Positions 26,190-34,645 of a stretch of DNA of 44,065 nucleotides are shown here, in pieces (within the stretch, counting starts at the first letter, position 1; each line of letters starts with the position of its first letter). This DNA is from Clostridia bacterium (lineage in GTDB: Bacteria; Bacillota; Clostridia; Peptostreptococcales; Anaerovoracaceae), in assembly GCA_024403115.1 (NCBI GenBank), contig JAKSSL010000007.1, forward strand, positions 1 to 44,065. The letters run 5' to 3'. The translations under genes were made by a program, and so were the position numbers. Under the pieces are notes generated by a model. It was not told the DNA's origin and did not search any database. It worked only from the letters and a program-made list of their open reading frames with translations.

Positions 26190-29100
26190 CTACTCCTTCT
26201 CCAAGTTCTCCTTTGCTGTAGACAGCATCAGCTTTAACCTGTTAAGCTGGTTAACTTGGCTAGCGCTAGGGTCGTAATCTATAGCTACCAAATTAGCCTC
26301 AGGGTATAGCTCCTTAGTCTTCTTGAAAATTCCCTTACCAACTATATGATTTGGAAGGCATCCAAACGGTTGAATACAAACAACGTTTGGAGTTCCATCC
26401 TCAATTAGCTCAATTATTTCACCAGTAAGGAACCAGCCCTCACCGCATTGATTACCTCTTTGCAAAATCTGTTCTGCCGCTTCCCCTATATGCCAGATAT
26501 TGGAGAAACCGCTAAAGTTCTTGCTGGCTTTTAGCTTTTTCTCAATAGGCTTACGAACCGCTTTTATAGCATCTAAGCCCATCTTTCCTAGGTTCGCTGA
26601 GCTCTTTGTGCCTCCTAGATGTTCCTCTTTATATAAATTATCTAAGAAGCAATATTCCATGAAGCCAATAAGGTCAGGAATTACAACCTCAGCCCCTTCG
26701 CCTTCTAGCAAATCGCTAAGGTAGTTATTTGCGAAAGGCATATATTTTACAAGGATTTCTCCCACTATACCAACCTTTGGTTTCTTAACGCTTCTATCAA
26801 CTTCTATGGCATCAAACTCATCGATTATTGTCTTACAGTTGTTGTAGAAATGCTTCAACCTTATAGGCTTTTGCAAAAGCTCATCGTAGCAAATCTTCTT
26901 CCACTTCTCGTGTAAAGCATCTGTTTCGCCCTTGTTCACCTCATAAGGTCTAGTGTGAAGCACCATTCTCATAAATAGGTCTCCATATAAAGCTCCTTGG
27001 GCCGCTTTTAAAGCAACTCTCGGAGTAATGGAAAATCCGCTGTTCTTTTCCATACCATTTAGGTTAACTGAAACTACTGGAATATAGTCATATCCTGCTT
27101 CACGCAAAGCTTTTCTAATAAATCCCACATAGTTTGAAGCACGACATCCGCCACCTGTTTGGGACATGATAATCGCCAACTTGTGAGTGTCATATTTGCC
27201 TGAAAGGACTTCGTCCATAATCTGGCCTGTCGTAATAGTAGCCGGATAGCAAACATCATTGTTAACATACTTAACACCTAAGTCTTTGGCATGTTGAGTG
27301 TCGTTTCTCATAAGCACAATGTTATATCCTGCTCCAATAAAAGCCGCTTCAAAGAAATCGAAATGATAAGGCGACATATTAGGGCAAAGCAAAGTGTACT
27401 TTTGATCCTGCATCTCCTTAGTATATTCAACTCTTTCAAATTTATATGCTTCCTTGCGCGCTTCTTTTGGAAGCTCAGTTCTCATACGCATAGCCGCAAT
27501 AAGAGAACGCACTCTGATTCTTGCTGCACCAAGGTTATTAACTTCATCTATTTTAATTAGAGTGTACAGCTTGCCCTTTGAAGCCATAATCTCTTGAACT
27601 TGGTCCACTGTTACCGCATCAACACCACAGCCAAATGAATTTAACTGAATCAAATTCAATCTGTTATGCTTGGAAACGTACTCAGCTGCCCTGTACAACC
27701 TTGCATGGTACATCCATTGGTTTGTAACTCTTAGTTCCTGTTTATCTCTTTCAAAAGCAGATACGCTATCCTCTGTCAAAACTGCAAAGCCATAGCTTTG
27801 AATCATCTCAGGAATACCGTGGTTGATTTCAGGATCTAGGTGATAAGGTCTGCCTGCAAGTACAATGCCTTGACCGTCATTTTCCTTAATCCATTTAATG
27901 GCCTTTCTGCCTTCGCTGTGAACATCACGGCGGAACTTTAATAGCTCATCCCACGCCTTGTTGGAAGCTTTCTTTACCTCCAACTTATCCAATCCATATT
28001 GTTCTCCCATGAACTTGATCATAGCTTCAGTTATAGTTTTTCTATCTGTAAAAGCTATGAAAGGATTCATAAAGTTTACGCCCTTTTCCTCAATATCATC
28101 CAGATTATTCTTGATGTTTTCTGGATAGGACATTACCATAGGACAATTGAAGTGGTTTTGCGCTGTTTGGTCCTCTATTCTTTCATAGAAAACGCAAGGA
28201 TAGAATATATCCTTTATGCCTTGATTTATTAACCATTGAACATGGCCATGTGCAAGCTTAGCAGGATAGCACTCTGATTCGCTTGGAATAGAATCCATAC
28301 CTGTAGCATATATCTCAGGGCTTGAATATGGTGAAAGTTCAACCCTAAATCCTAGTTCTCTAAACAATACAGCCCAGTATGGGAAGTCTTCAAACATGTT
28401 AAGTACTCTAGGAATACCGATTACTCCCATAGGAGCCTCCTCTAATTGCAAAGGCTTGTAGCCAAATAATCTGTCCAATTTATATTTGAAAAGATTTGGT
28501 ATGTTGGCAAGTTCTTCTTTTACTCCAGCATTGCCTAAACCTACTTCGCATCTGTTACCTGAGATATGTCTATTACCATTTGAGAACTTGTTGATAGTCA
28601 ACTTGCAGCCGTTAGTACATCCCTTGCAATGTACCGAACTAGTGCTGTATGTGATTCCTAAAATTTCATCTATGGATAGAATTGTAGACGCACTATCGCA
28701 ACCCGGTTCTTCTTCCCAGCGTTCCTTAGCTATTAAAGCGGCACCAAAAGCACCCATAAGCCCTGCAATTTCAGGTCTTACAACTTCTACTCCTGCCACT
28801 AGCTCAAAAGCTCTTAGCACAGAATCGTTATAGAAAGTACCACCTTGCACTACAATGTTCTCTCCCAGCTCTTTTGCATCGGCAAGTTTAATAACTTTAA
28901 ATAAAGCATTTTTAATTACCGAGTAAGCCAAGCCTGCTGCGATGTCTTCCACTGCAGCTCCTTCCTTTTGGGCTTGCTTAACATTGGAGTTCATGAAAAC
29001 GGTACATCTAGTTCCTAAATCTATTGGGCTTTCACCCTTTACACCCAAGGCAGCAAATTCCTCGGCACTATATCCAAGGGAGTTTGCAAAGCTTTCAATA

Positions 29101-30440
29101 AATGAACCGCATCCCGATGAACAAGCTTCATTAAGAATAATATCCTCGACGCTGTTGTTCTTGATTTTGATGCATTTCATATCTTGACCGCCAATGTCAA
29201 TTATGCTGTTTACTTCAGGTTTGAAATACTTTGCAGCATAATAGTGGGCAATGGTTTCAACCTCGCCGCAATCTAAATTCATGGCATCTTGAAGCAAAGT
29301 TTCTCCATAGCCTGTGGAACAGGAATAAGCAATTTTCACATTAGGATTTAATGCCTTTATCTCCTTGAAAGCTTCTTTGATAGCCTCAATAGGATTTCCC
29401 TTGTTGCTGTTGTAGTATGAATAGATGATTTCCTCATCCTCTGACAAAAGCACAAGCTTGGAAGTTGTGGATCCTGCGTCAACACCTAAATAGCATAGGC
29501 CTTGGTAATCCTCAAGTTTTCCTCTCTCAACCTTGTATGCGCTTTGTCTTTCAAGGAACTTTTTATAGTCCTCTTCATCTTCAAAAAGCCTTGGCAATCT
29601 ATTGCTTTCGCTCAAAGTATCATCTATATTTTTCAATTTATCTATAATGCTGGATAATGCCAACTCGTCGCTTTCTTCAACAGCCATAGCAGTGCCATAA
29701 GCCGCATACAAGTGGGAGTTTTCAGGGGCAATTACCTCATCATCTGATAAATCTAAAGTCCTTATGAAAGTCTTCTTAAGTTCGGATAGGAATGTTAATG
29801 GGCCGCCTAAAAAGGCAACATTTCCCTTAATTCTACGTCCGCAAGCCAAGCCACTTATTGTTTGGTTGACTACGGATTGGAAAATGCTCTCCGCCAAATC
29901 TTCACGGCTAGCTCCGTCATTAATCAATGGTTGAATATCGCTCTTAGCAAATACTCCACATCTAGCTGCAATTTGATATATTTCCTTATAGCCCTTTGCA
30001 TATTCATTTAAGCCTGCCGCATCTGTTTGCAACAAAGCAGCCATTTGGTCAATAAAAGCTCCTGTGCCTCCAGCACAGATACCATTCATTCTCTGTTCAA
30101 CTCCACCAGTTAGGTAAATGATTTTCGCATCCTCACCACCTAGTTCTATAACAACATCGGTGTTAGGGTTATGCTCCAATACGGCGTCTTTAACCGCTAT
30201 TACTTCTTGGACAAATTCAATTCCCAGCTTCTTAGCCAAGTTAAGTCCACCGCTACCTGTAACTGCGGCTTTAATGTTCAAGTCCCCTTGCTCTTGTTCC
30301 AATTCTTCAAGAACAGAAATAAGGGTTTCTCTCACATCCGCAAAGTGGCGTTGATATCTCTTAAAAACAATATTTTTATTTTGGTCAATTACGACAATTT
30401 TAACTGTAGTTGATCCTACGTCAATTCCAAGTTTATACAT
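26190..30440 (-). CDS. 2-hydroxyacyl-CoA dehydratase activase/dehydratase-like fusion protein
   Basis: A 1416-residue protein. Two BadF/HgdC-type ASKHA ATPase domains lie in tandem (about 2-265 and 315-575; GIDVGSTTVK and GVDAGSTTSK). Each keeps two cysteines 39 residues apart (C122/C161 and C440/C479), the spacing of the [4Fe-4S] ligands in HgdC, which holds one cluster between two monomers. A Cys cluster (C605, C608, C612, C631) follows, then a DUF2229 region and HgdB-like segments (AGRPYHLDPEINHG, LNSFGCGVDAVTVDQ, QPFGCLPNHIVGKG). This architecture is recurrent in anaerobes and related to double-cubane cluster proteins; the substrate is unknown. I chose the ATG at 30440 (MYKLGIDVG), with AAGG-type sites upstream; the ATG at 30515 would add 25 unrelated residues. 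Single-gene unit. Confidence 0.88.
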   Translation of the reverse strand: MYKLGIDVGSTTVKIVVIDQNKNIVFKRYQRHFADVRETLISVLEELEQEQGDLNIKAAVTGSGGLNLAKKLGIEFVQEVIAVKDAVLEHNPNTDVVIELGGEDAKIIYLTGGVEQRMNGICAGGTGAFIDQMAALLQTDAAGLNEYAKGYKEIYQIAARCGVFAKSDIQPLINDGASREDLAESIFQSVVNQTISGLACGRRIKGNVAFLGGPLTFLSELKKTFIRTLDLSDDEVIAPENSHLYAAYGTAMAVEESDELALSSIIDKLKNIDDTLSESNRLPRLFEDEEDYKKFLERQSAYKVERGKLEDYQGLCYLGVDAGSTTSKLVLLSEDEEIIYSYYNSNKGNPIEAIKEAFKEIKALNPNVKIAYSCSTGYGETLLQDAMNLDCGEVETIAHYYAAKYFKPEVNSIIDIGGQDMKCIKIKNNSVEDIILNEACSSGCGSFIESFANSLGYSAEEFAALGVKGESPIDLGTRCTVFMNSNVKQAQKEGAAVEDIAAGLAYSVIKNALFKVIKLADAKELGENIVVQGGTFYNDSVLRAFELVAGVEVVRPEIAGLMGAFGAALIAKERWEEEPGCDSASTILSIDEILGITYSTSSVHCKGCTNGCKLTINKFSNGNRHISGNRCEVGLGNAGVKEELANIPNLFKYKLDRLFGYKPLQLEEAPMGVIGIPRVLNMFEDFPYWAVLFRELGFRVELSPYSSPEIYATGMDSIPSESECYPAKLAHGHVQWLINQGIKDIFYPCVFYERIEDQTAQNHFNCPMVMSYPENIKNNLDDIEEKGVNFMNPFIAFTDRKTITEAMIKFMGEQYGLDKLEVKKASNKAWDELLKFRRDVHSEGRKAIKWIKENDGQGIVLAGRPYHLDPEINHGIPEMIQSYGFAVLTEDSVSAFERDKQELRVTNQWMYHARLYRAAEYVSKHNRLNLIQLNSFGCGVDAVTVDQVQEIMASKGKLYTLIKIDEVNNLGAARIRVRSLIAAMRMRTELPKEARKEAYKFERVEYTKEMQDQKYTLLCPNMSPYHFDFFEAAFIGAGYNIVLMRNDTQHAKDLGVKYVNNDVCYPATITTGQIMDEVLSGKYDTHKLAIIMSQTGGGCRASNYVGFIRKALREAGYDYIPVVSVNLNGMEKNSGFSITPRVALKAAQGALYGDLFMRMVLHTRPYEVNKGETDALHEKWKKICYDELLQKPIRLKHFYNNCKTIIDEFDAIEVDRSVKKPKVGIVGEILVKYMPFANNYLSDLLEGEGAEVVIPDLIGFMEYCFLDNLYKEEHLGGTKSSANLGKMGLDAIKAVRKPIEKKLKASKNFSGFSNIWHIGEAAEQILQRGNQCGEGWFLTGEIIELIEDGTPNVVCIQPFGCLPNHIVGKGIFKKTKELYPEANLVAIDYDPSASQVNQLNRLKLMLSTAKENLEKE

Positions 30441-30486
30441 TTTGCTTGCCTTCACCTTCCATAATAAATCAATATTACAATTATCT

Positions 30487-30515
30487 ATTATACCACTTTT
30501 ACGAAGATAAAACAA
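30487..30515 (-). promoter_or_regulatory. Promoter of the activase gene
   Basis: TTGTTT (30510-30515), 17 nt, TATAAT (30487-30492) with extended -10 TGG, on the minus strand. The -35 box lies in the T-tract of the terminator that ends the upstream operon. Confidence 0.65.
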
Positions 30516-30552
30516 AAAAAGAGATGAGACGCTGTGATACGCCCATCTCTTT
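30511..30552 (-). terminator. Terminator of the SDF-RSH-partner-switch operon
   Basis: A 9-bp stem, AAAGAGATG/CATCTCTTT (30544-30552 with 30518-30526), with partial inner pairing, is followed in the minus sense by TTTTTTTGTTTT. It lies 16 nt past the PP2C gene stop. Confidence 0.85.
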
Positions 30553-30568
30553 TACTATGCAATATATA

Positions 30569-32611
30569 CTATTCAATAATCTTATATACAGTCAAAACAT
30601 TATATCCATTAATATTTGTGTATTCCATATCATCCATAATAGTCTTGGAAATGAATATACCCAAACCGCCTATGCCTCTGTCTTCAACATCCAAAGTTAT
30701 ATCTGGATCGTCTCTTTCCAAAGGATTATATTGAACGCCTGAGTCAACAAATATTAGCTTAACTACCTTTTCATCAGTGTTAAGGTGGTTAGTGTCATCC
30801 AATTCTATAGATACGATGGCAGTACCATTCTTATCTGGATAAGCGTAGTTAATAACATTGCTGTATAATTCATCTACTGCAATATCGATTTGCTTTTGTG
30901 CTTTTCTAGAAGCACCATAGGATTCTAGCTCGGCATCGATGAATTTCATTACTCTTGTCATGCTGTCTGGAGAAGCCTCAACTTCTAATCTCTTAGCCTT
31001 TTTATCTTGGCCCTTTGCGAAATCAAGCATCAACATAGTAATATCATCGAATTGTTCTGCTTCGCCTACGAACTTATCGATATCCTTACGGATGCCGTGT
31101 AAAACGTATTCTGGAAGATCGTCCACATGATTATTAATGTATTCAAGCAATCTGTCTTCGCCATATAGCTCGCCCTTAAGGTCAGTAGCTTCTGTTACAC
31201 CATCAGTGTATAGATAAATTCTATCTCCATCCTTAAGATCAAACTCGCCTTGCTTGTATTGAATGTCTTCCAAACCTGCAAGAACTAAACCTGGTTTTTG
31301 TTCAATGTATTCGAACTTATCTCCCAACTTAATAAGTGGAGGATTGTGTCCAGCGTTTACATATTTAACATGACCAGTCTTAATATCGATAATAGCCATC
31401 CAAGCAGTTACGAACAAGCCTGCTTCATTACCTTCACAAAGAATATTGTTTACAGTAGTGAATACTTGGCTAGGTTCTAATCCGATTTGTGTATAGTTCT
31501 TGATTAAAGTCTTGGCAATTACCATGAACAATGCTGCTGGTACACCCTTTCCGGATACGTCAGCGATAACAATTGCCAAGTGGTTTTCATCTTGCATAAA
31601 GAAGTCATAGAAGTCTCCTCCTACTTCCTTAGCAGGATTCATTGTAGCATAAATATCAAATCCATCGTATTCAGGGAAAGCTGGGAAGATGCATGGTAGC
31701 ATGTTAGCTTGAATATCTGTAGCGACAGATAATTCTGAACCCATTCTTTCCTTTTCCATAAGTGACTCTTTCATCTCATTGATGGAGTCAATTACCAAGC
31801 TAAGTTCATCTGTACCCTTGCCTGTTAAAGGCTCTTCAGGGAAGTCTCCCTTACCGATTCTATCAAGATATTTCTTAATGCTATTAATCTTATCTGAAGT
31901 TCTCTTGAAGTAAAGAATTACTGCTGTCGATGCAATGACAAGCAAAATGATCAATGCCCATGAAATATATTTCTTTGCAGCATCAGTTTGCTCTGATAAT
32001 TCTTCAATACTTCTTCCAACAACTACACAGCCTACCACATTGCCTGTCTTGTCTATTAGAGTTCTGTATATACAGAATATAGGTCTTCCTGCAACGTTGG
32101 CAGCACCCTCGTAGTGTCCTGTTTCATCCAAAACGTCGGCAACCTTCTTGTCAATATATGTACCAACTATGGACTTACCTTGTGCATCTCTAGTGCTTCC
32201 TGCAACACGAATGAAATGGCCTTGTTGGTATCCTGTTTCTTGGTCACCAACCCATGTTAATCCCTCATCTCCGCATTTTTTAAAAGCATATGAGAAAGTC
32301 TCAGTTTTACTTTGAAGTTGTTTGAATGGTGAAATATTGGCAGTTGCATCAGTACCATCACCTAATTGGACTTTGCCTCTACAAAGCACGCCCTCTTCAT
32401 TAATGCTCCAATTTCCTCTGCCGATAATATCGCCTAAATAAACTATGTCTGACTTAAGTCTGTCAGTTACCAAAGCCGCTTCTTGTTCATCCAAAACATT
32501 GTCTATAGTGATAGTAATACCAGCATATAGAACAGCTCCAGTAATAGCAAATACCAAGATAACTTTAAGAATAAGGGATTTAATTAAAAACTTTTTCTTA
32601 AATTGTTCCAT
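30569..32611 (-). CDS. Cache-HAMP-PP2C phosphatase fused to RsbW-like kinase
   Basis: A 680-residue membrane sensor. Membrane helix at about 12-34, an extracellular Cache-like sensor to about 215, second helix at about 216-234, HAMP to about 290, then a SpoIIE/RsbU-type PP2C phosphatase (about 300-532) with metal residues in GGDFYD (D333), ADVSGKG (D351), YTDGVTEA (D470) and FDDIT (D522). The C-terminus (540-680) is a GHKL kinase of the RsbW/SpoIIAB kind: N-box DELYSNVINYAY, DSGVQYNP, RGIGGLGIF. RsbU-type phosphatases and RsbW-type kinases act oppositely on one STAS protein, and a STAS gene lies 18 nt upstream. Having both in one chain would let a single ligand set the STAS phosphorylation state. 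No sigma factor is present. Confidence 0.9.
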   Translation of the reverse strand: MEQFKKKFLIKSLILKVILVFAITGAVLYAGITITIDNVLDEQEAALVTDRLKSDIVYLGDIIGRGNWSINEEGVLCRGKVQLGDGTDATANISPFKQLQSKTETFSYAFKKCGDEGLTWVGDQETGYQQGHFIRVAGSTRDAQGKSIVGTYIDKKVADVLDETGHYEGAANVAGRPIFCIYRTLIDKTGNVVGCVVVGRSIEELSEQTDAAKKYISWALIILLVIASTAVILYFKRTSDKINSIKKYLDRIGKGDFPEEPLTGKGTDELSLVIDSINEMKESLMEKERMGSELSVATDIQANMLPCIFPAFPEYDGFDIYATMNPAKEVGGDFYDFFMQDENHLAIVIADVSGKGVPAALFMVIAKTLIKNYTQIGLEPSQVFTTVNNILCEGNEAGLFVTAWMAIIDIKTGHVKYVNAGHNPPLIKLGDKFEYIEQKPGLVLAGLEDIQYKQGEFDLKDGDRIYLYTDGVTEATDLKGELYGEDRLLEYINNHVDDLPEYVLHGIRKDIDKFVGEAEQFDDITMLMLDFAKGQDKKAKRLEVEASPDSMTRVMKFIDAELESYGASRKAQKQIDIAVDELYSNVINYAYPDKNGTAIVSIELDDTNHLNTDEKVVKLIFVDSGVQYNPLERDDPDITLDVEDRGIGGLGIFISKTIMDDMEYTNINGYNVLTVYKIIE

Positions 32612-32629
32612 TATTTACCTCGGTTAATA

Positions 32630-32926
32630 CTATTCAATAGTTAAAATGTCTGCAAAACCTGTAATTTCAAATACTTCCATAATAGTGTCGTTTGCATTTC
32701 TAATAACCATTTGGCCTTGCTTCTTCATTACTTTTTCAGTTCCTAAAAGTACACGAAGACCAGCTGATGAAATGTACTCTAATTCTTCAAAGTCCATTAC
32801 AAGGTTTTGAATTCCATCTAAAACTGACTTTAATTCATTGTCTAGTTGAGGTGCAGTTGTAGTATCAAGTCTACCTGCTAAATTGATAGTTAAATTAGTT
32901 CCTTCTTTTTGTTTCTTAATTTCCAT
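32630..32926 (-). CDS. STAS-domain anti-sigma factor antagonist-like protein
   Basis: A 98-residue single STAS domain of the SpoIIAA/RsbV kind. It has the N-terminal strands (LTINLAGRLDTTTAPQLDNEL) and the phosphorylation loop DFEELEYISSAGLRVLL, where Ser54 aligns with the Ser phosphorylated in SpoIIAA, so it should be a working phospho-switch. Likely substrate of both activities of the protein encoded next (30569-32611). In classic systems the unphosphorylated form frees a sigma factor; here no sigma factor is nearby, and the targets may be the kinase-like domains on the two transporters (35718-38859), which is inference. Strong binding site AGGGAGAATC. Confidence 0.92.
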   Translation of the reverse strand: MEIKKQKEGTNLTINLAGRLDTTTAPQLDNELKSVLDGIQNLVMDFEELEYISSAGLRVLLGTEKVMKKQGQMVIRNANDTIMEVFEITGFADILTIE

Positions 32927-32960
32927 AATGATTCTCCCTTAATAATATTTTTAATTTGCA

Positions 32961-34637
32961 TTATAAACTATTTATAACAGCCTTGATGGCTTTTATAACA
33001 TTTTCATCGACAGAAGGTATTCTCAAAAGCTTTGTAACCGCTACGCCTTCTATCTCCTTTTTCTTTGCTTCCAATTCTTCTTTGTTTTTCAATTGGAAGT
33101 ATTCCATTAGTATATATTCATAGCTTTCTAAGAATTGCTCCCGAGACATGTGGAATACCTCAGGTATCATTCCGTCTGCACTTGTATAGCCTACATAGTA
33201 CATGATAAGGAAATCGAATATTGGATTTCCATAACATACATCGCCTAAATCTATCCACATCTTTTGATCATTTGCAGTGATAAGATTGCCCGTATGTAGA
33301 TCACCGTGAAGAAGAGTATCAGTATCCTCTACCCTATCCAGTATAGCCTGCATTTTCTGCTTTTCTTCTTCTGTGAAATCTGGTATGGATTCCATTTTCT
33401 CCATTACCAATTCCTTGTAGCTATTATATTTACCAGTGTCAACCTTTATGCTGTGAAGCTTTTTGGCTTCTCTGGCAAAATCTCTAGATAAGCTCTCTGT
33501 CTTGCTTTCGTCCCATGACATTAATCTTGCATAGGATTCCTTACCTTTAAGCCTCTCGAATACAATTCCATAACGATCTCCACTATGTATTATATCACCA
33601 ACCATAGGTGTATTTACACCGTCATGGAAAACCTTTTCAGCTAAAATTGCTTCGTCATAAACCTTTTCCAGAGGAAAGTTCTCGTGATAAAGCTTGTACA
33701 TGCCTTCGCCGTCTTTAGTATAGTAGCTGTCTGCAAAGGAACCGCCACCAAAAGGCTCCGCATCCTTTGTTTCAGCAAAATAGCTAGGCTTTTTCAAAAT
33801 CTCCATCTTGTTGGCCAATCCACTTGTGGAAATTCTGTCGAAGACCTCTGCATTGGCATTGACAATAGAGATTGTTTGTCCCTTGTCTAAAGCCCCTACC
33901 AAAGCTCTTTGAGCTGAGAACTTAATTTCTCCCGCTCTAGCAAAGTCCAAGGTATAAGGTTCACTAATATCCATTTGGTCTAAAACTTCTTGAATATTGT
34001 CATTCACATGACCGTAAAGCTTTACCAAACGGCCTTGAAACTCGTAGTGAAAGTTCTTACATGCTTTGTTAAAAACTTTGTCAACGCGATGAGAAAACTC
34101 TTTGTAAGCATCAGTGCCTTCCAGCTCTGACAAAGCATCTCTCAGTCCTTCATAATGCCATCTGTGGCTTTCAACATCTTTAACATGGAAAAGATTCCAG
34201 AAATCATCTCCCTGTTCCAGGAAATCCCTTTCAATGGCACGGATATTGCTCAGCTTGTCGCCTATTGCAACCATCTTTATATCTAAGCTTGCATGTTTTA
34301 AATGCTCTATAGCTTCGATTTTGCGCATCTTCCAGGATTCTTCTTCGCTCATGCCCTCATAAACTGTGTCGCTTTCAGCATCCACTAGCATGGCTACTCG
34401 ATCTCCGAATTCCCTTCTGATGTCCTCTACTGTAAAGTCCGTATCCTCTACCACATCGTGCAAGGCTGCTGCAGCCAATAATTCTTGATCATCTGTTAAC
34501 GTGGAAACAATTGATACTGCCTCCATGGGATGAACTATATAGGGGTATTTCTTACCTCTTCTTGGCACATCTTTATGCGCCGCTGTGGCAAAGGCAATGG
34601 CTCTATCCAGTATATCTGAATTAATCTTCTTGCTCAT
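32961..34637 (-). CDS. RSH-type HD hydrolase - STAS-like - APH kinase fusion
   Basis: A 558-residue, three-part protein. Residues 1-200 are an HD domain of RelA/SpoT hydrolase type: YIVHPMEA (H36), AALHDVVEDT (H60, D61, E64, D65) and IGDKLSNIRAI (D127), the full metal and catalytic set for (p)ppGpp 3'-pyrophosphohydrolysis. Residues about 205-285 look like a STAS fold (ISIVNANAEVFDRISTSGL) with no clear phosphorylatable DSSG loop. Residues about 295-530 are an aminoglycoside/choline-kinase-like fold with HGDLHTGN (444-451) and DLGD (463-466), the catalytic loop and DxxD. The kinase substrate is unknown. It starts 8 nt after the synthetase gene, whose end carries its AGGAGGGG site, so hydrolase and synthetase appear co-translated. 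Confidence 0.85.
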   Translation of the reverse strand: MSKKINSDILDRAIAFATAAHKDVPRRGKKYPYIVHPMEAVSIVSTLTDDQELLAAAALHDVVEDTDFTVEDIRREFGDRVAMLVDAESDTVYEGMSEEESWKMRKIEAIEHLKHASLDIKMVAIGDKLSNIRAIERDFLEQGDDFWNLFHVKDVESHRWHYEGLRDALSELEGTDAYKEFSHRVDKVFNKACKNFHYEFQGRLVKLYGHVNDNIQEVLDQMDISEPYTLDFARAGEIKFSAQRALVGALDKGQTISIVNANAEVFDRISTSGLANKMEILKKPSYFAETKDAEPFGGGSFADSYYTKDGEGMYKLYHENFPLEKVYDEAILAEKVFHDGVNTPMVGDIIHSGDRYGIVFERLKGKESYARLMSWDESKTESLSRDFAREAKKLHSIKVDTGKYNSYKELVMEKMESIPDFTEEEKQKMQAILDRVEDTDTLLHGDLHTGNLITANDQKMWIDLGDVCYGNPIFDFLIMYYVGYTSADGMIPEVFHMSREQFLESYEYILMEYFQLKNKEELEAKKKEIEGVAVTKLLRIPSVDENVIKAIKAVINSL

Positions 34638-34645
34638 TACCCCTC

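Noticed and set aside
26190..30440. Assembly or frame fusion of two activase genes
   Set aside because: The reading frame is continuous, both ASKHA copies differ clearly in sequence, and this long architecture is known from other anaerobes.
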